From Tyto alba (Eukaryota > Chordata > Aves > Strigiformes > Tytonidae): a stretch of 64,000 bases of DNA. Below are positions 1 through 10,011 of the stretch, in pieces. The DNA lies in assembly GCF_018691265.1 (NCBI RefSeq), contig NW_024881283.1, forward strand, positions 3,941,731 through 4,005,730, written 5' to 3'. Under the pieces are notes generated by a model. The model searched no databases. It was given only the letters and a program-made list of their open reading frames with translations, and was not told where the DNA came from. How positions within the stretch are numbered: the first letter of the stretch is position 1; every line of letters starts with the position of its first letter. The position numbers were made by a program, and so were the translations under genes.

Positions 1-1568
1 TGCTGCTGGTATTTTCTTGGTCCTTCCACCCCCCCCAGGTCTCTGCAGACACCTGTGGGAAAACCTGTCTGCTGATTCCCGTTGGGATCAGGGGGCTGGA
101 GGCGTGGCCTGAGGTGAGGGTGATGGGCTGTGGGGTGAGATGGGCACCCGGGAGGTGCTCCCCTCTCCCCAGCTGCCTCTCACTCTCCTCTCACCCAGCC
201 AGACCGCGGTGCCAGGGCAGTGCCCTTGCAGCTGGCTACTCTGAATTGCGATGCTGAAAGCTGGATTCGTCCTTGGCGGTCACAAATGCAGTCCTTGGAG
301 CCTGCTGGTGGTTTTTTTTGCGTGGGCAGATATCCCCATCTGCCTTTCAGTGGGGCACTGCCCAGCGTGGTCCCTGCTGGCTCCTGCAGCTCCATCTCCG
401 CTCACAGGGCTCTGCTCTGGATGCTGGAGCTGCTGGGCACCCCCAGCGGGAATGGTGAAGGAGATGGGGGCTTCAAAACAGCCCTCAGGTGTAAATCTGG
501 AGGAGGGAAAGAGGGAAGAGGGGGTCTGCAGTGGGGTGTTGCAGGAATCACTCAGGTGGAGGAAAGATGGAGGTCCTGCTGACCTGGTAGGACAGGAGGT
601 GACGCCAGCACCAGGCAAGGACACCAAGTCTTGGCTCTGTCCCAGAGCTGCAGGAGAGATGGCAGAGCACAGGCTGGGATCCAGCTGGTGAGATGGCTGG
701 AGCAGCAGCTCTCCTCTTCCTCCTTCTCCTCTTGCTCCTCCTCCTCATCCCACAGTGGGCCCTTCTCCCTTCATACCTCCTGTTGGTGGGTATGACCCTC
801 CCAGCTCTGCCCAAACCCAATTCCCCCCTCAGAAGGAGGGTTTCCCCAGGGGAGAGGATGCTGTGGGGCTCAGCGTGGTGCACGCTGGAGTTCCTCTTGT
901 TCGGATCATTTTCAGACCAGTTTTGCAGGTGACTTGCAGCACCCAAGGCACCAGAGCATCCATCCACCGATGGTGGGCACAGATCTGGTGCTTTCAGGGG
1001 GGGCAGTGCTGGGACAGGGCAGCCACAGCCCCCCTTGCTGCCACTCTCACTTGCAAGGAGCAGCTCACACGTGCGTGGCAGAATGTATCAGAGCTGATCC
1101 TGCTCACTCCATCCCCATTATGCTCCTGTTTTCCCTTTCAGCCTCATTCTTCCCACCCTGGAGGTGCTGGGCACCTTACTGAAACAGGACATATCTGGGT
1201 AAGGGATCCCTTCCCTCCCTCTCCTGAAGTGTGACCTTCACATGATAAACCAAGGTGTTGAGTTGCAGCATCATCATCCAAGAGCAAACTGGTTTCTGTC
1301 CTAGAGCCGGGGGGACAGAGGAGCCCCATTTCCCGGTAGCCCCAGGGACATCTTTGCCCCAGATGATGCTGGAAGAGCAGGGAGGTGCACTGGGCAAGGG
1401 CCGTGCTGGCTGTGGGAAGGGTGTTGGAAAGGGTTCTGTGCCCAGACCTGGCAGCCCCAACCCCTCCCATCACCCCCTTCCCTGCTGCTGCTGCCGCCCA
1501 GCCAGGCTCTGCTCTGCTCTTCCCCCCACCCCCAGACCCACTGTGTTGATACTCACACCAGGCCCTGG

Positions 1569-1623
1569 AAAAACAGGGCTGGAGGAGCAGGTGAGAGATG
1601 TGGGAGGGTTTTGACTAACAAAA
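1569..1623 (+). repeat. Dispersed duplicate, copy A (55 bp)
   Basis: This 55-bp segment matches 2519-2573 without gaps at 46 of 55 positions by hand alignment. Weaker similarity extends upstream in both copies (cactgggca, gggaagggt). Both copies carry GCAG|GTGAG, which resembles a splice donor, and both end in a TTTTGACTAA core. Confidence 0.7.
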
Positions 1624-2221
1624 ATCTCTGAAATCCTAGTGCTTACCTCACAGACTTCCCCCTCCACACACATGCTTCCCCAGGCATGGCTGCACATCTG
1701 GGATCGGGCAGCCAGGAGCAGGGTGCACCCCGGGGTGTGGGGGAGAGACGCAGCAGCTCGGTGCCCCCCACCTCTGCTCCCGAGACTGCCTCTTACCATA
1801 AAGCAATGGCTGAGCAGCAAGGCCTGCTGCTTAACGGGGATGGTGGCAGCGTGCAGCTGGCTTAATAGAGATGCTCCTGCCTGGTGCCAGGCGGTTAAGT
1901 GATAATTAACCAGGTGCTTGGGAAGGTGATGCTGGAAGCCAGCCCTGCACTGCTTCTGGGGGGGCAGAGGGCTGAACACCCACCTCTCCACACCCCAGAC
2001 CTGTGGGTGCCTTGGCTGGGGCCACACGCACCCAGAAATGTGCTGCTCCACACCCCTGGGGCTGAATGAGGAGGCCAGGGATGAGGTCCTGGGCAAGCCA
2101 GGGGTGGGAGTACTGGGCAGGTTTGGTTGCTTTTAGGTGCAAGGAGCCATGAAGCCATCTAACGCCTGCCTGTCACCTTCACCACCGGCAGCCGTCCTTG
2201 TCTGCAAGGGTAAATACTGCT

Positions 2222-2251
2222 CTACAGGTGGGGAAACTGAGGCAGCAGGTG
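2222..2251 (-). repeat. MIR SINE fragment
   Basis: CTACAGGTGGGGAAACTGAG continues as gcagcaggtg. This is the reverse complement of the conserved MIR 3' core (CTCAGTTTCCTCATCTGTA). Only the core is recognisable. Confidence 0.55.
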
Positions 2252-2518
2252 TGCAAGACCAGCATGTTTCTGCAGCAGTAGGTATTGACAAAGCACAGGG
2301 GTGACCTGGCAGCACGGGCAGGGAGGTCTGTGCCAGCGCCCGAGGGATAAGGTGGCTCAGGGTGATCGCAGGGAGATGTACCCACTGCAGTGGAGGAGGA
2401 GAAATACTGCTGGAGTGGCACTGGGCAGCACAGGGCAGGCTGGGAGCAGCACGGGAAGGGTTGTGCAGGCCAGGACCCTCCCGCTCAGCTGGGCACAGGG
2501 GAGCTGAGCCTGGGTTGG

Positions 2519-2573
2519 AAGAACAAGGCTAGAACAGCAGGTGAGAAATGGGAGAGGGTTTTGACTAATAAAA
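2519..2573 (+). repeat. Dispersed duplicate, copy B (55 bp)
   Basis: This is the partner of 1569-1623, offset by exactly 950 bp in the same orientation, with nine hand-counted mismatches. It could be an old local duplication or two copies of an unrecognised interspersed repeat. Confidence 0.7.
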
Positions 2574-3066
2574 GCAAGACTGAGGGAAGAAACACTGCCC
2601 GGCTCCAAGTGGGCAAAAGGCTGCTGAGAGAGGAGGGAATGATCCTGCCTCTGGGCCCTTGGGGTAGGGGAAGAAGACTGTGGGTGTAAACCATAGCAAG
2701 GGAAATTTGGGATAGATCCCAGGAGAAAGCTCCAGGGAGGAGGGTGGCACAGGGAGATGTGGAGGCTGGCTCTGCCCTGGGGTCTGTAGGGTCGAGGGGG
2801 GGTTGGGGTCAGGTCCAAGGCTGCTCCCAGCCAGGCTGGCCAGGGCGCATCTGGTGCCAGCCTGGGGCAGCCCGCCCGGACCAGCTGAACCAGTGGATGT
2901 GGGTTTGGCCAGCAGGTCCCCGGCGGTGTGGCGGGGGGGGGTTGGGGAATGCAAACACCTCAGCCTCCAGCTAGCTGGGATGTGCCTCCAGGGACGGCTG
3001 GGGCATCTGCAGCCACCGCTACCACTTGCAGGTTGTGTGAAACAGAGCACTTGTCGAGTCCCCCTT

Positions 3067-3126
3067 GTATATTGTATTATTTATATTATATTAATTATAT
3101 TACATTATACTTTATTATATTATTAG
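3067..3126. repeat. AT-rich TTATA microsatellite
   Basis: Sixty bases of nearly pure A/T with degenerate TTATA/ATTA units (tattatttatattatatt) occur abruptly in GC-rich DNA. Confidence 0.8.
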
Positions 3127-3171
3127 AGATGTCAGGCCAAGCACTTCAAGGCTGGAACCATCAGCTTCATA

Positions 3172-3185
3172 GTTGCTTGGGTAAC
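3172..3185 (+). promoter_or_regulatory. Candidate RFX X-box
   Basis: GTTGCTTGGGTAAC has two X-box half sites (GTTGCY and RGTAAC) with the usual 2-bp spacer, 0.7 kb before the CpG island. It matches the RFX-family consensus in both halves. Confidence 0.4.
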
Positions 3186-3502
3186 CTTAGCCCGTCCCCT
3201 TGGACAATAAATGGGACTGCAGGAAAAGTATCGCATGTGGCTGTGGCATTAAAGACCCTGTAACAGGCACAGCTGGTGGCAGCAAGGGTGACAAAGCCCC
3301 AGAGACACCCGGGGAGCGCGGTGGCAGTGTCCCCAGGGCCAGCGGTGCATGGGGGGTGTGGAGAGATGGGTCTGAGGTGGGCATGGGGAGAGTGGGCAGC
3401 GTGGGGGGGCAGGCGGCAGTCCTGGGGGGAGGCGGGGGAGCCAGCCTGGGTGTGTGGTGGGGAAGGGGAAGGGTGGGACCCAGCCGTCACAGATACCCTT
3501 GT

Positions 3503-3629
3503 CCCCAGTGGGTGAGGGGCAGGTGTGCATCCCCAGTGGGTGCGTGTCCTCGCAGTGAGGTGGGTGAGGACAGGGGTCAGGCGTGCGTCCCCAGTGGGTG
3601 TTGGAGCGGGTGCATGTCCCCAGTGGGTG
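3503..3629 (+). repeat. 29-bp minisatellite with CCCCAGTGGGTG core
   Basis: The exact 12-mer CCCCAGTGGGTG starts at 3503, 3531, 3589 and 3618. Spacings of 28, 58 and 29 imply a unit of about 29 bp with one degenerate copy near 3560. Related GGTG-rich sequence continues to about 3720. Confidence 0.75.
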
Positions 3630-4014
3630 CTGGGTGAGAGGTGCACGTGTGTGCGTGGGGAGACATCTGCACCCTCGTGGGTGTGAGGGGCGGCGTGCAT
3701 TGCCCCAGGGTGCGGGGGGTGCGTGAAGACGGGCAGGGTGTCTCCCGTGCCCGGAGCTGCCCTCCCACCCGCCTCCTTGCCAGGCCCAGCACGGAGCAAG
3801 GAGGGGGCTGCAGGCATCCAGCCCAGCCCCGGGTGGGCTCCGTGGGCCTGACCTCATTGCCATCACCTTACCCCTGTAGTGACATCATCGGGGAGTCCCC
3901 GGCCCCGCAGGGAGCCCGGGCCGCTGGGGACGGGGCAGGGAGCGGGGCTGGGAGCCCCGGGCGGGGGCCGGTGGGCTGCGAACGGGCGGGGCGGGGCAGG
4001 GCCGCCCCTCCAGG

Positions 4015-4165
4015 GGCACGGATCGCCCACGGACACGGCCCCCCCGCCACGGATACAGCCCCCTCCACGGACACAGCCCCCACCCCCCAGACACGCCCCC
4101 CCTCCCCCCACGGACACAGCCCCCCCTGTGGGCACGGAACCCCCACGGACACGGCCCCCCCACGT
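4015..4165 (+). repeat. CACGGACACAGCCCC imperfect tandem repeat
   Basis: About six variants of CCACGGACACAGCCCC with C-run linkers lie at the upstream edge of the CpG island. They form a C-rich minisatellite. Confidence 0.7.
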
Positions 4166-4437
4166 GGGCGCAGCCGCCCCGGGGCGTGGGCGGCGGGGCG
4201 TGGCTCCGGGCCCTGGGGCGGGGCTTGCGGGAAAAGAGGGGCGTGGCCCCCGGCAGGGGCGGGGCCGAGCCGTTTAGGGGCGGAGCCCGCTCTCCACTGG
4301 TCTCCCCCGACAGCGCCGGCGGGGGGGGCGTGGCACGGCGGGCGAGGGGGCGTGACCCGTTGTAAAGGGGCGTGTCCCGCCGCCCGGCCGCGGCGGCCGC
4401 GTTGCCCGGGGTGACGCGCGGATGCAACCGGCGCCCC

Positions 4438-4445
4438 TGACGTCA
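4438..4445 (+). promoter_or_regulatory. Perfect palindromic CRE (TGACGTCA)
   Basis: The full 8-bp CREB/ATF consensus TGACGTCA occurs once in the CpG island, about 1.4 kb upstream of the FOXO6 ATG and about 90 bp upstream of the first CCAAT box. This is a typical promoter-proximal placement. CREB binding is inferred. Confidence 0.6.
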
Positions 4446-4535
4446 CCCGCGGGGCGGGTCTGCTCCCTCCCCACCCCCCCCCTTCCCTCCAATCCCCCCC
4501 CCCCCCCCTCCGCGGAGCGTCCCGCCGGCGCCGCG

Positions 4536-4583
4536 CCAATAGGCGAGCGGGGGGGGCGTGTCCGCCGGCCACCACCCGCCAAT
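4536..4583 (+). promoter_or_regulatory. Two CCAAT boxes
   Basis: CCAAT occurs at 4536-4540 (cgcgccaatagg) and 4579-4583 (ccgccaatgag), 43 bp apart and on the same strand. This is a common NF-Y arrangement 50-100 bp upstream of TATA-less starts and supports initiation at about 4.63-4.70 kb. Confidence 0.5.
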
Positions 4584-5025
4584 GAGGCGGCGGCGGCGGC
4601 TCGGGGCAACAATGGGGGGGGGGGGAGCCCGGGGCGCACGTGGGGCCGCCGCCGCTGCCGGGGGTCGGCGGCCCCGGGGCGTGGGGGGGGGGGGGGGACG
4701 GACGGACGCGCGGTACCGGGGCGCTCCGCTCCGCTCCGTCCCGCCCGGCGCTGGGGCACTCCCCTCCCCCGCCCTCCTCCCGCCCCTCCGGGCCCTCCCC
4801 CCTGTGTCACGGCGGCGCCCGCAGTCGGCGACGGGCACGGCGGAGGGAGGGAGCGAGCGAACGAGAGCTGAAACGGCGGCCGCCCCCAGCAATGTGGCCC
4901 GCCCGCGCCGTGGCGGCGGCGGCGGAGGGGGGGGGGGCAGGTGCGCGGCCGCTGAAACGGAGCGGTGGGGCGTAGGGGCGGGGAGCCGCCCGCCCGGCGC
5001 TGTCAGGTGCGTGCCGCCCGCCAGC

Positions 5026-5584
5026 ATGGCTCCGCCGCGCCGCCGGACTTAGCGCCGGGCCGCCCGCCGCGGCCCCGGGAGGGGGGAAGGCATCTTCCCC
5101 CCATCACCACCATCACCGCCGCCGCCACCGCCCGCCACCTCCATCCCGCTTCTCCCCGCCCAGGTGCCCCGCCGCCCGGCTCCGGAGTACGCCGGTCCCC
5201 GGCCGAGGATGCCGCCCGCCGCCGGTCGCTCCGGTTCATCTGTTGCTGCCTGACCGCGCCGCCAGCCCGGTGCAGCCTCCGCCGATGGATGCGGCAGCCC
5301 CCGCGCCCTGCCCGCCCGCAGCCACCCCGCTGGCTATCGTGCCGGGAACGACTCCGGAGCTCCGCGGCTGGTAAAAAAAAACAACAACAACAAAAAAAAA
5401 AACCAACAACAACAACAAAAAAAAACCACCCAACAAAACAAAACCAAAACCAAACCAAAAACCAACCCCTCCGTCTCGCCCGGGGCTGGAGAGGCGACCG
5501 ATGAATATGCAGCGTCCCCCTCGGCTCGTCTCTCCCGTTAGCCTCCCGCTTCCCGGCGCGGAGCCGGGCAGAGCCGCCTGCTAG
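5026..5584 (+). other. Cluster of upstream ORFs in the putative FOXO6 5' UTR
   Basis: If the transcript starts upstream of 5.0 kb and is unspliced here, several ATG-initiated ORFs precede the main start. They are 5026-5052 (8 codons, A at -3 and G at +4), 5209-5253 (14 codons), 5285-5374 (29 codons), 5289-5504 (71 codons, reading through the A-rich tract as Lys/Gln/Thr/Asn repeats) and 5501-5584 (27 codons). No ATG lies between 5585 and 5872. They would be expected to reduce main-ORF initiation. No peptide function is claimed. Confidence 0.4.
5373..5467 (+). repeat. A-rich (CAA)n tract in the 5' UTR
   Basis: About 95 bases made of A runs with CAA, ACC and AAAC units sit in the middle of the CpG island, 400 bp before the ATG. 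It is low-complexity sequence. Its complement-like partner is the T-rich tract at 5705-5778. Confidence 0.85.
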
Positions 5585-5704
5585 AGCTCCGCCGGACTTC
5601 GGGCTGCGCCCCGCCAGGACCCGGGTGCACGGAGCGGCTCCTCCTCCCCTTCTCCCGCTCCACCCGAGCTCGGAGCCCTTCTTCGCACTCCTCTCGCTCT
5701 CGTG

Positions 5705-5778
5705 TTTTGGTTTTTTTTTTTTTTTTTTTTTTTTTGGTGTTTTTTGGGTGTGTTGGTTATTTTTTTTTTTTTTTTGGT
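5705..5778 (+). repeat. T-rich tract just upstream of the FOXO6 start
   Basis: T runs of about 25 and 15 bases separated by GGTG/GGGTG, about 100 bp before the ATG. A G-run region follows at 5821-5850. In RNA the U-rich tract could pair with the A-rich tract at 5373-5467. Confidence 0.85.
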
Positions 5779-5872
5779 GGAAACCCACCGTAACTCCGGG
5801 GAGGGGGTTCTTGGCGGGGTGTGGGGGGGGGGGGGGGGTGGGGGGGGAGGCGGGAGCGACGGGGAGGGGACC

Positions 5873-6307
5873 ATGGAAGAAAAGCTCCAGGCGCATCAGG
5901 TGGAGATCGACCCGGATTTCGAGCCGCAGAGCCGGCCCCGGTCCTGCACTTGGCCTCTCCCCCACCCCGACTTCGCGGCGGAGGAGGAGGATGGGGGCGC
6001 GGCGGGAGGACCCCCGGCGCTGGCGGCCGGCGGCGGGGAGGGAGGCGAGAACGCGGCGGCCCCGGCGGAGCGCAGAGCCGCCGCCGCCTCCCTGCCGCCC
6101 CCCGGCGCGGATGTCGGGCAGCTCCGCAAGGCCAAGACCTCCCGGAGGAACGCCTGGGGCAACCTCTCCTACGCCGACCTCATCACCAAAGCCATCGAGA
6201 GCTCGCCGGAGAAGCGCCTCACCCTCTCGCAGATCTACGACTGGATGGTGCGATACGTCCCCTACTTTAAGGATAAAGGAGACAGCAACAGCTCCGCCGG
6301 CTGGAAG
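5873..6307 (+). CDS. FOXO6: FOXO6 coding exon 1 (residues 1-145)
   Basis: This exon encodes the N-terminus and first half of the forkhead DNA-binding domain of a class O forkhead transcription factor, a nuclear effector normally restrained by insulin/PI3K-AKT signalling. The protein opens MEEKLQAHQVEIDPDFEP, close to the FOXO6 start as I recall it. The first AKT site RPRSCT ends at T26. An acidic, alanine- and glycine-rich linker fills about residues 35-84. The forkhead starts near residue 92 (RRNAWGNLSYADLITKAI) and contains the FOXO-specific GDSNS insertion at 136-140. The ATG at 5873 is chosen by homology and by its context (A at -3, G at +4). The same frame is open upstream to about 5702 but has no ATG there. 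The exon ends after W144-K145 at a clean donor (AAG|gtacct), the standard FOXO intron position, in phase 0. FOXO1, FOXO3 and FOXO4 are less likely because of the C-terminal sequence in exon 2. Confidence 0.96.
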
Positions 6308-6517
6308 GTACCTGACCCCCTGCCCCGACCCAAACCCCAGCGCAACTTTCCCCCCTGCTCCCGACGGTGCACCGGGTGCTTCCCCTGGGGCAGCTGGAGC
6401 TTGCCCCTGGCTGCGGGGTTTGGAGGATCCCCGCTTTCCTCACGGTTGGGGTGGGGGTTAAGGGCTCGGTCAAGTTTTGGGGAGAGCCGGTGTGTCGTGG
6501 CGTTGTATGTTGGAGCC

Positions 6518-6555
6518 GGGTTGAGCTTGTCCCCGGGTTGAGCTTGTCCCCGGGT
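6518..6555 (+). repeat. 17-bp tandem duplication
   Basis: The unit ggttgagcttgtccccg is present twice in direct tandem just inside the intron. Confidence 0.8.
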
Positions 6556-8565
6556 CACCCGCTGGCCTCAGGCAGAGTCGCAGGGCAGAGCTGAGCGGGT
6601 GCCGCCATCCTCCCCGGGGACGGCGGGGAGCGGGGACGGCAGCGGGCAGGGGGCTCACGGCCGGTTCTCCCGCCGGCGTGCGAGCTCCGGGGCGCAGGGA
6701 GTGACAGTCCCGCGGTAACGGCTCTGCCTGTGGGCACCCCAGCCATGCCAGGGCCCTGGGTGCCAGCGGCTGGGGGGGAGGGCTGTCCCCAAACAGGTGT
6801 CTCCGGGCTGGCTGTCACCCACCCCGTCCCCCATCTCAGCCCCCACCTTCCTCAGGGCTGCGTCCCCCTCCCTGGGGGCCACGCAGGCAGCATGCAGCCC
6901 CGCATGGCTCCACGCTGGCTTTCCCCAGCTCTGCTCCCTGCTGGCACCAGGGACTTGTTAGAAATCCCTGGTGCGGGCAGTAATCCCCTTCTTGCTCGGT
7001 GTGAGCTGGGGATGCACCGCACTGACCATCCTGGCACCAAGCGAGGGCACAGAGGGTGCCAGATCCCCGGGGGGGGGTGTCACACTGGCCCATGCCCCCC
7101 TGGCTGATGCTCCCCCAGCTTCACGCTGGGAAGGGGGAAAAGATCAGATCGCCTGTGTCCAGATGGTGTCAGTAAAAAGGAGACGGTTTCTCTTAAGCCC
7201 TCCCCTAAGCCCTGTCACCTTCAGTGTGATTAGTGTGTAACGAGGCTTCAGGGGGCTCTAATAGCAGCCTGAGGTCCTGGCACAGTGTGCCCTGGCTCTG
7301 TCAGAAGTGGCAGGACCCGACCCGCCTTGGGGGTTCTTTCTTGGTTGCAAACAGGGCTCTTTTGGGTCAGGGAGGCCAGACTCTGTCTGTCTGTGGCACC
7401 CGTGGCCAGGCTGTGGGAGCTGGTGTTGCGCGGAGGCTGGGTGTCCCCCACTCATGATGGATGGGCAGGGGGCAGCTGGTGTCCCTCCAGTGCAGAGATT
7501 CACGGGGGGAGGTGTCGGGGGCTGTGGAGGTGGCAGCAGGTGGCAGTTGCATGGAGGCCTCTCGAATCTCCACCCAGGGTGTGACCTGCATGGCCTTGGG
7601 TGCGCCCTGGGGGAGGGGGGGCTCCCCAAGGCTTGCGCCCCTTGGGGACCGCAGGGGGAACGCATTGGTGGGGTCTGGGGACATGTCGGGGAGGTTTCTC
7701 GCTGCTCTGGCCCAGTGGCTGGGAGGGTTGGGATGAGGAGCGAAGGGATTCCCAGTCAGCCGTGCCTGTCACTGGGGTGTGAGACGCTTGGGGACCCTCC
7801 CAGCTGGGTGTCCCTGAAGGGCAGCCTTGGGGAGTGAGGGCGAGGGGATGGAGCCGTGAACAAGTTTGTGTGCCCAGCTGTGGGCAGGCAGGAGCGGGGA
7901 GGGGGGATGCTCATGCCTCCCGGTGCTGGCACGTGAGCCAAAGCCATGGTGCAAAGCCCTCCCTGGGCGGGAAGGACCCTGGCTGAGGATGGCAGGGCCA
8001 GCAGCACCCTTGGCACAGGCGGGTGCCGGGGATTAATCCACTCAGATCACCACCCCTCTGGGACAGGAGTGACCCATGTCCTCTCAGGGCGTGCCAGGGC
8101 TTGCACAGGGGACGATGGCAATGCGCAGGTGTGTCTGTGTGGGTGTGCAAGGTGGCACAGGCTTCCTGTCCCGCTTACTCTGGCGCTGGCTTTTGGCCCC
8201 CGGGCAAGGACAGGCTGTGACAGCAGCGTTGCCTGCACGCATCAGTCCTGGCAGAGGCGACCCTCGAGGCCATCCTCCTGGGAAAGCAGGAGTGGCCTTT
8301 CCCTGTGTCAACTGTCACCCGGGGGGTCCCCTAATGTGTCCCAGAACCGTGGGAGGGCCAATACCTTCTCCTGGCAAAGCTTCCACCAGGGAGCGTGTGG
8401 GAGCAACATGGGTTGTTCAGCCCTGTCCCCTGCCCCCCACACCCTTCCTGGTGTCCCTTGTCCCTTGGGGTACGAGTGGTGCCTGGCCTGTGTCCCCAAA
8501 GTGGCACTGCTCAGGCTGCTCCCAATGGAGCCTTGCCACCCAGCATGGGGTTTGGTGGCTTTCTC

Positions 8566-8588
8566 GGGGGGGGGGGGGGGGGGGGGGG
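8566..8588 (+). repeat. G homopolymer (23 Gs)
   Basis: An uninterrupted run of 23 G. Similar long G runs occur near 5831, 13047, 17209, 34010 and 34073. They are prone to G-quadruplex formation and to assembly length error. Confidence 0.85.
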
Positions 8589-9235
8589 CTGCGTCCCTGG
8601 AGGCTTTGAGGTGCCATGATGAGCGAGGGGGGAGGACAGGCTCAGGGTCCAGCTGCTGTTGGGCACGAAGGGGCATTTGCAGGGACCGCTCGCTCGGGTG
8701 GGCTCGCCTGGGTGCACCCCGGGTTGGGATGCTCTTCGCCTTCCTGGCCCATCTCCGTGTCAGGGCGGCTCTGCTGTGGCTCTGCTTATCTTCCCCTGGG
8801 CTTCAGGCAGGCAGCTCTGCTGCCCGGGCTGCACCGCTGCTGCGGGCTCCCTCCTGGCAGCCCCCCTTTGCCCCTGCATTGACTCTGTGGCTTAAACCTC
8901 CCAGCCCAGCCCAGTGCTTGGCGGGTCGCAGGGCAGATGGGAGGGCTGAGGGCTGCCCAACAAAACGCCCTGCCTGACCTGCCTGCTCACCGGGCAGGGC
9001 AGGGTACCCCGGGCTGGGGCTGGTGGTGCGAGGGCTGGCCCAACCCCGGGGCAACAGGTGGTGTGCAGGGATCCCCTTTGCTTGCTGGCCTCGTTGGACA
9101 CCAGTGGGTCGGGGATTAAACACCTTCTGCACAGCCCCATGTCTCTCCTGACTGTCCCCTGCCCCCAACCCCCTGGGTGCCCCTTCGCATCTCTCCCCTG
9201 GGCAGGCTGGCAGCTCGTGGTGCCGAGGGAGCACC

Positions 9236-9420
9236 CAGAGCACTGGGCAGTCAATTTTGTGGTAACGAGCTGCTGGCGGCTTATTAAAGAGACCCTGGAG
9301 ATGCCACGTCCCTCCTGCCCCAGGCCTGGGAGAAGCATGGTGGATTTAAAGTATTTCATTACGCAGCACAGCGGTGTCGGAGGGGGGTCTCGGGTAATGG
9401 GCTGCTCCTTTAATTAGCTC
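9236..9420. promoter_or_regulatory. Candidate intronic conserved element (9.3 kb)
   Basis: An AT-rich island in the intron with tcaattttgtggtaacgag, ggcttattaaagag, aaagtatttcattacgc and tttaattagctc. TAATTA-type homeodomain cores are present and no repeat is recognised. Enhancer status is inferred from composition. Confidence 0.3.
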
Positions 9421-9785
9421 CTTTGCAGCCTCCCTGCGCCAGGGAGAGCGGAGTAGTGGAGGGCTGGGAGCCTGGCCGAGGGCACAGCATCCCCGCGGGG
9501 TGCTGGCTGTGCTGCTGGTGGTCAGGCCAGGCTTCTCCAAACACCCCCGGCCATCCTCCAGCACGCAGAGGGGGGACACAACCTTCCCAGCAGGACCCCT
9601 CGCTGCATCCAGCCCGCTGTGGGAATGCTGCACCCGTGCCTGGCCGTGGTGTCCAATGTGTCTGTTGGGGACATGTCTCCCGAGGCTGGTTAGTTATCTC
9701 TTGGAGGGGGAGGATGCTGGTATGGGTACATTTTGGGGTCGGGCCTTTCCTTCCCTGTCGAGCTGCGTGTTGCATTGCATGGTTT

Positions 9786-9815
9786 TATGGCGAGGTAAAC
9801 TGAGGCACGGTATCT
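9786..9815 (-). repeat. MIR SINE fragment
   Basis: ATGGCGAGGTAAACTGAGGC continues as acggtatctg and matches the reverse MIR 3' core with scattered changes. Confidence 0.45.
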
Positions 9816-10011
9816 GAACAGCTCGGCCATGCTCAGCATTGGGACCAGGATCCAGTCCTGTCTAACGGGGAGGGGAGGATGCTCTGGACACTGCCCCCCC
9901 GGGCCATGCTTCTCCCCGTGCTGCAGCGGGCTGGGTCAACACCTTGGGCTCCTGCACCAGGAGCTGCTGCTGCTGCTTCCCAATGCAGGGCAACAGGCGC
10001 CCGTTGACTGA

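Larger units (their letters stand above)
1..3880. other. Upstream intergenic region
   Basis: No coding region is supported. Open frames here lack family features and reflect high GC. Recognisable content is a MIR fragment (about 2222), a diverged 55-bp duplication (1569 and 2519), an AT-rich microsatellite (3067), an X-box (3172) and a 29-bp minisatellite (3503). The first 1.5 kb shows nothing specific. Confidence 0.6.
4181..4683 (+). promoter_or_regulatory. Array of eight GGGGCGTG boxes with an EGR site
   Basis: GGGGCGTG occurs at 4181, 4195, 4238, 4325, 4347, 4367, 4553 and 4676, all on the + strand. This is a KLF/SP-family motif. The first copy overlaps the exact EGR consensus GCGTGGGCG at 4184-4192. 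Ordinary GC boxes (gggcggggc) lie at about 3983-4000, 4215 and 4258. The same orientation and density point to a real promoter array, though GC-rich composition inflates the count. Confidence 0.5.
3885..6330 (+). promoter_or_regulatory. FOXO6: FOXO6 CpG-island promoter, 5' UTR and exon 1
   Basis: CpG density rises sharply from about 3.89 kb and stays high through coding exon 1. There is no TATA box. GC boxes, KLF-type boxes, two CCAAT boxes, a CRE and an EGR site cluster at 3.98-4.69 kb, so transcription probably starts in about 4.6-5.0 kb. The transcription start cannot be fixed from sequence, and a 5' UTR intron is not excluded: CAG|GTGCGT at about 5005 resembles a donor. Confidence 0.7.

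Noticed and set aside
3480..3640. Regularly spaced repeats, considered as a CRISPR-like array
   Set aside because: Spacing of 28-29 bp includes the repeat itself, units are degenerate, and this is vertebrate DNA; it is a minisatellite.
3868..4810. Long open frames on both strands across the CpG island
   Set aside because: Stop codons are rare in CpG-rich DNA. The translations are Gly/Pro/Arg/Ala repeats with no family resemblance.
5702..5872. N-terminal extension of the FOXO6 frame
   Set aside because: The frame is open but has no ATG, and the translation is poly-Phe and poly-Gly from T and G runs. The homologous start is at 5873.
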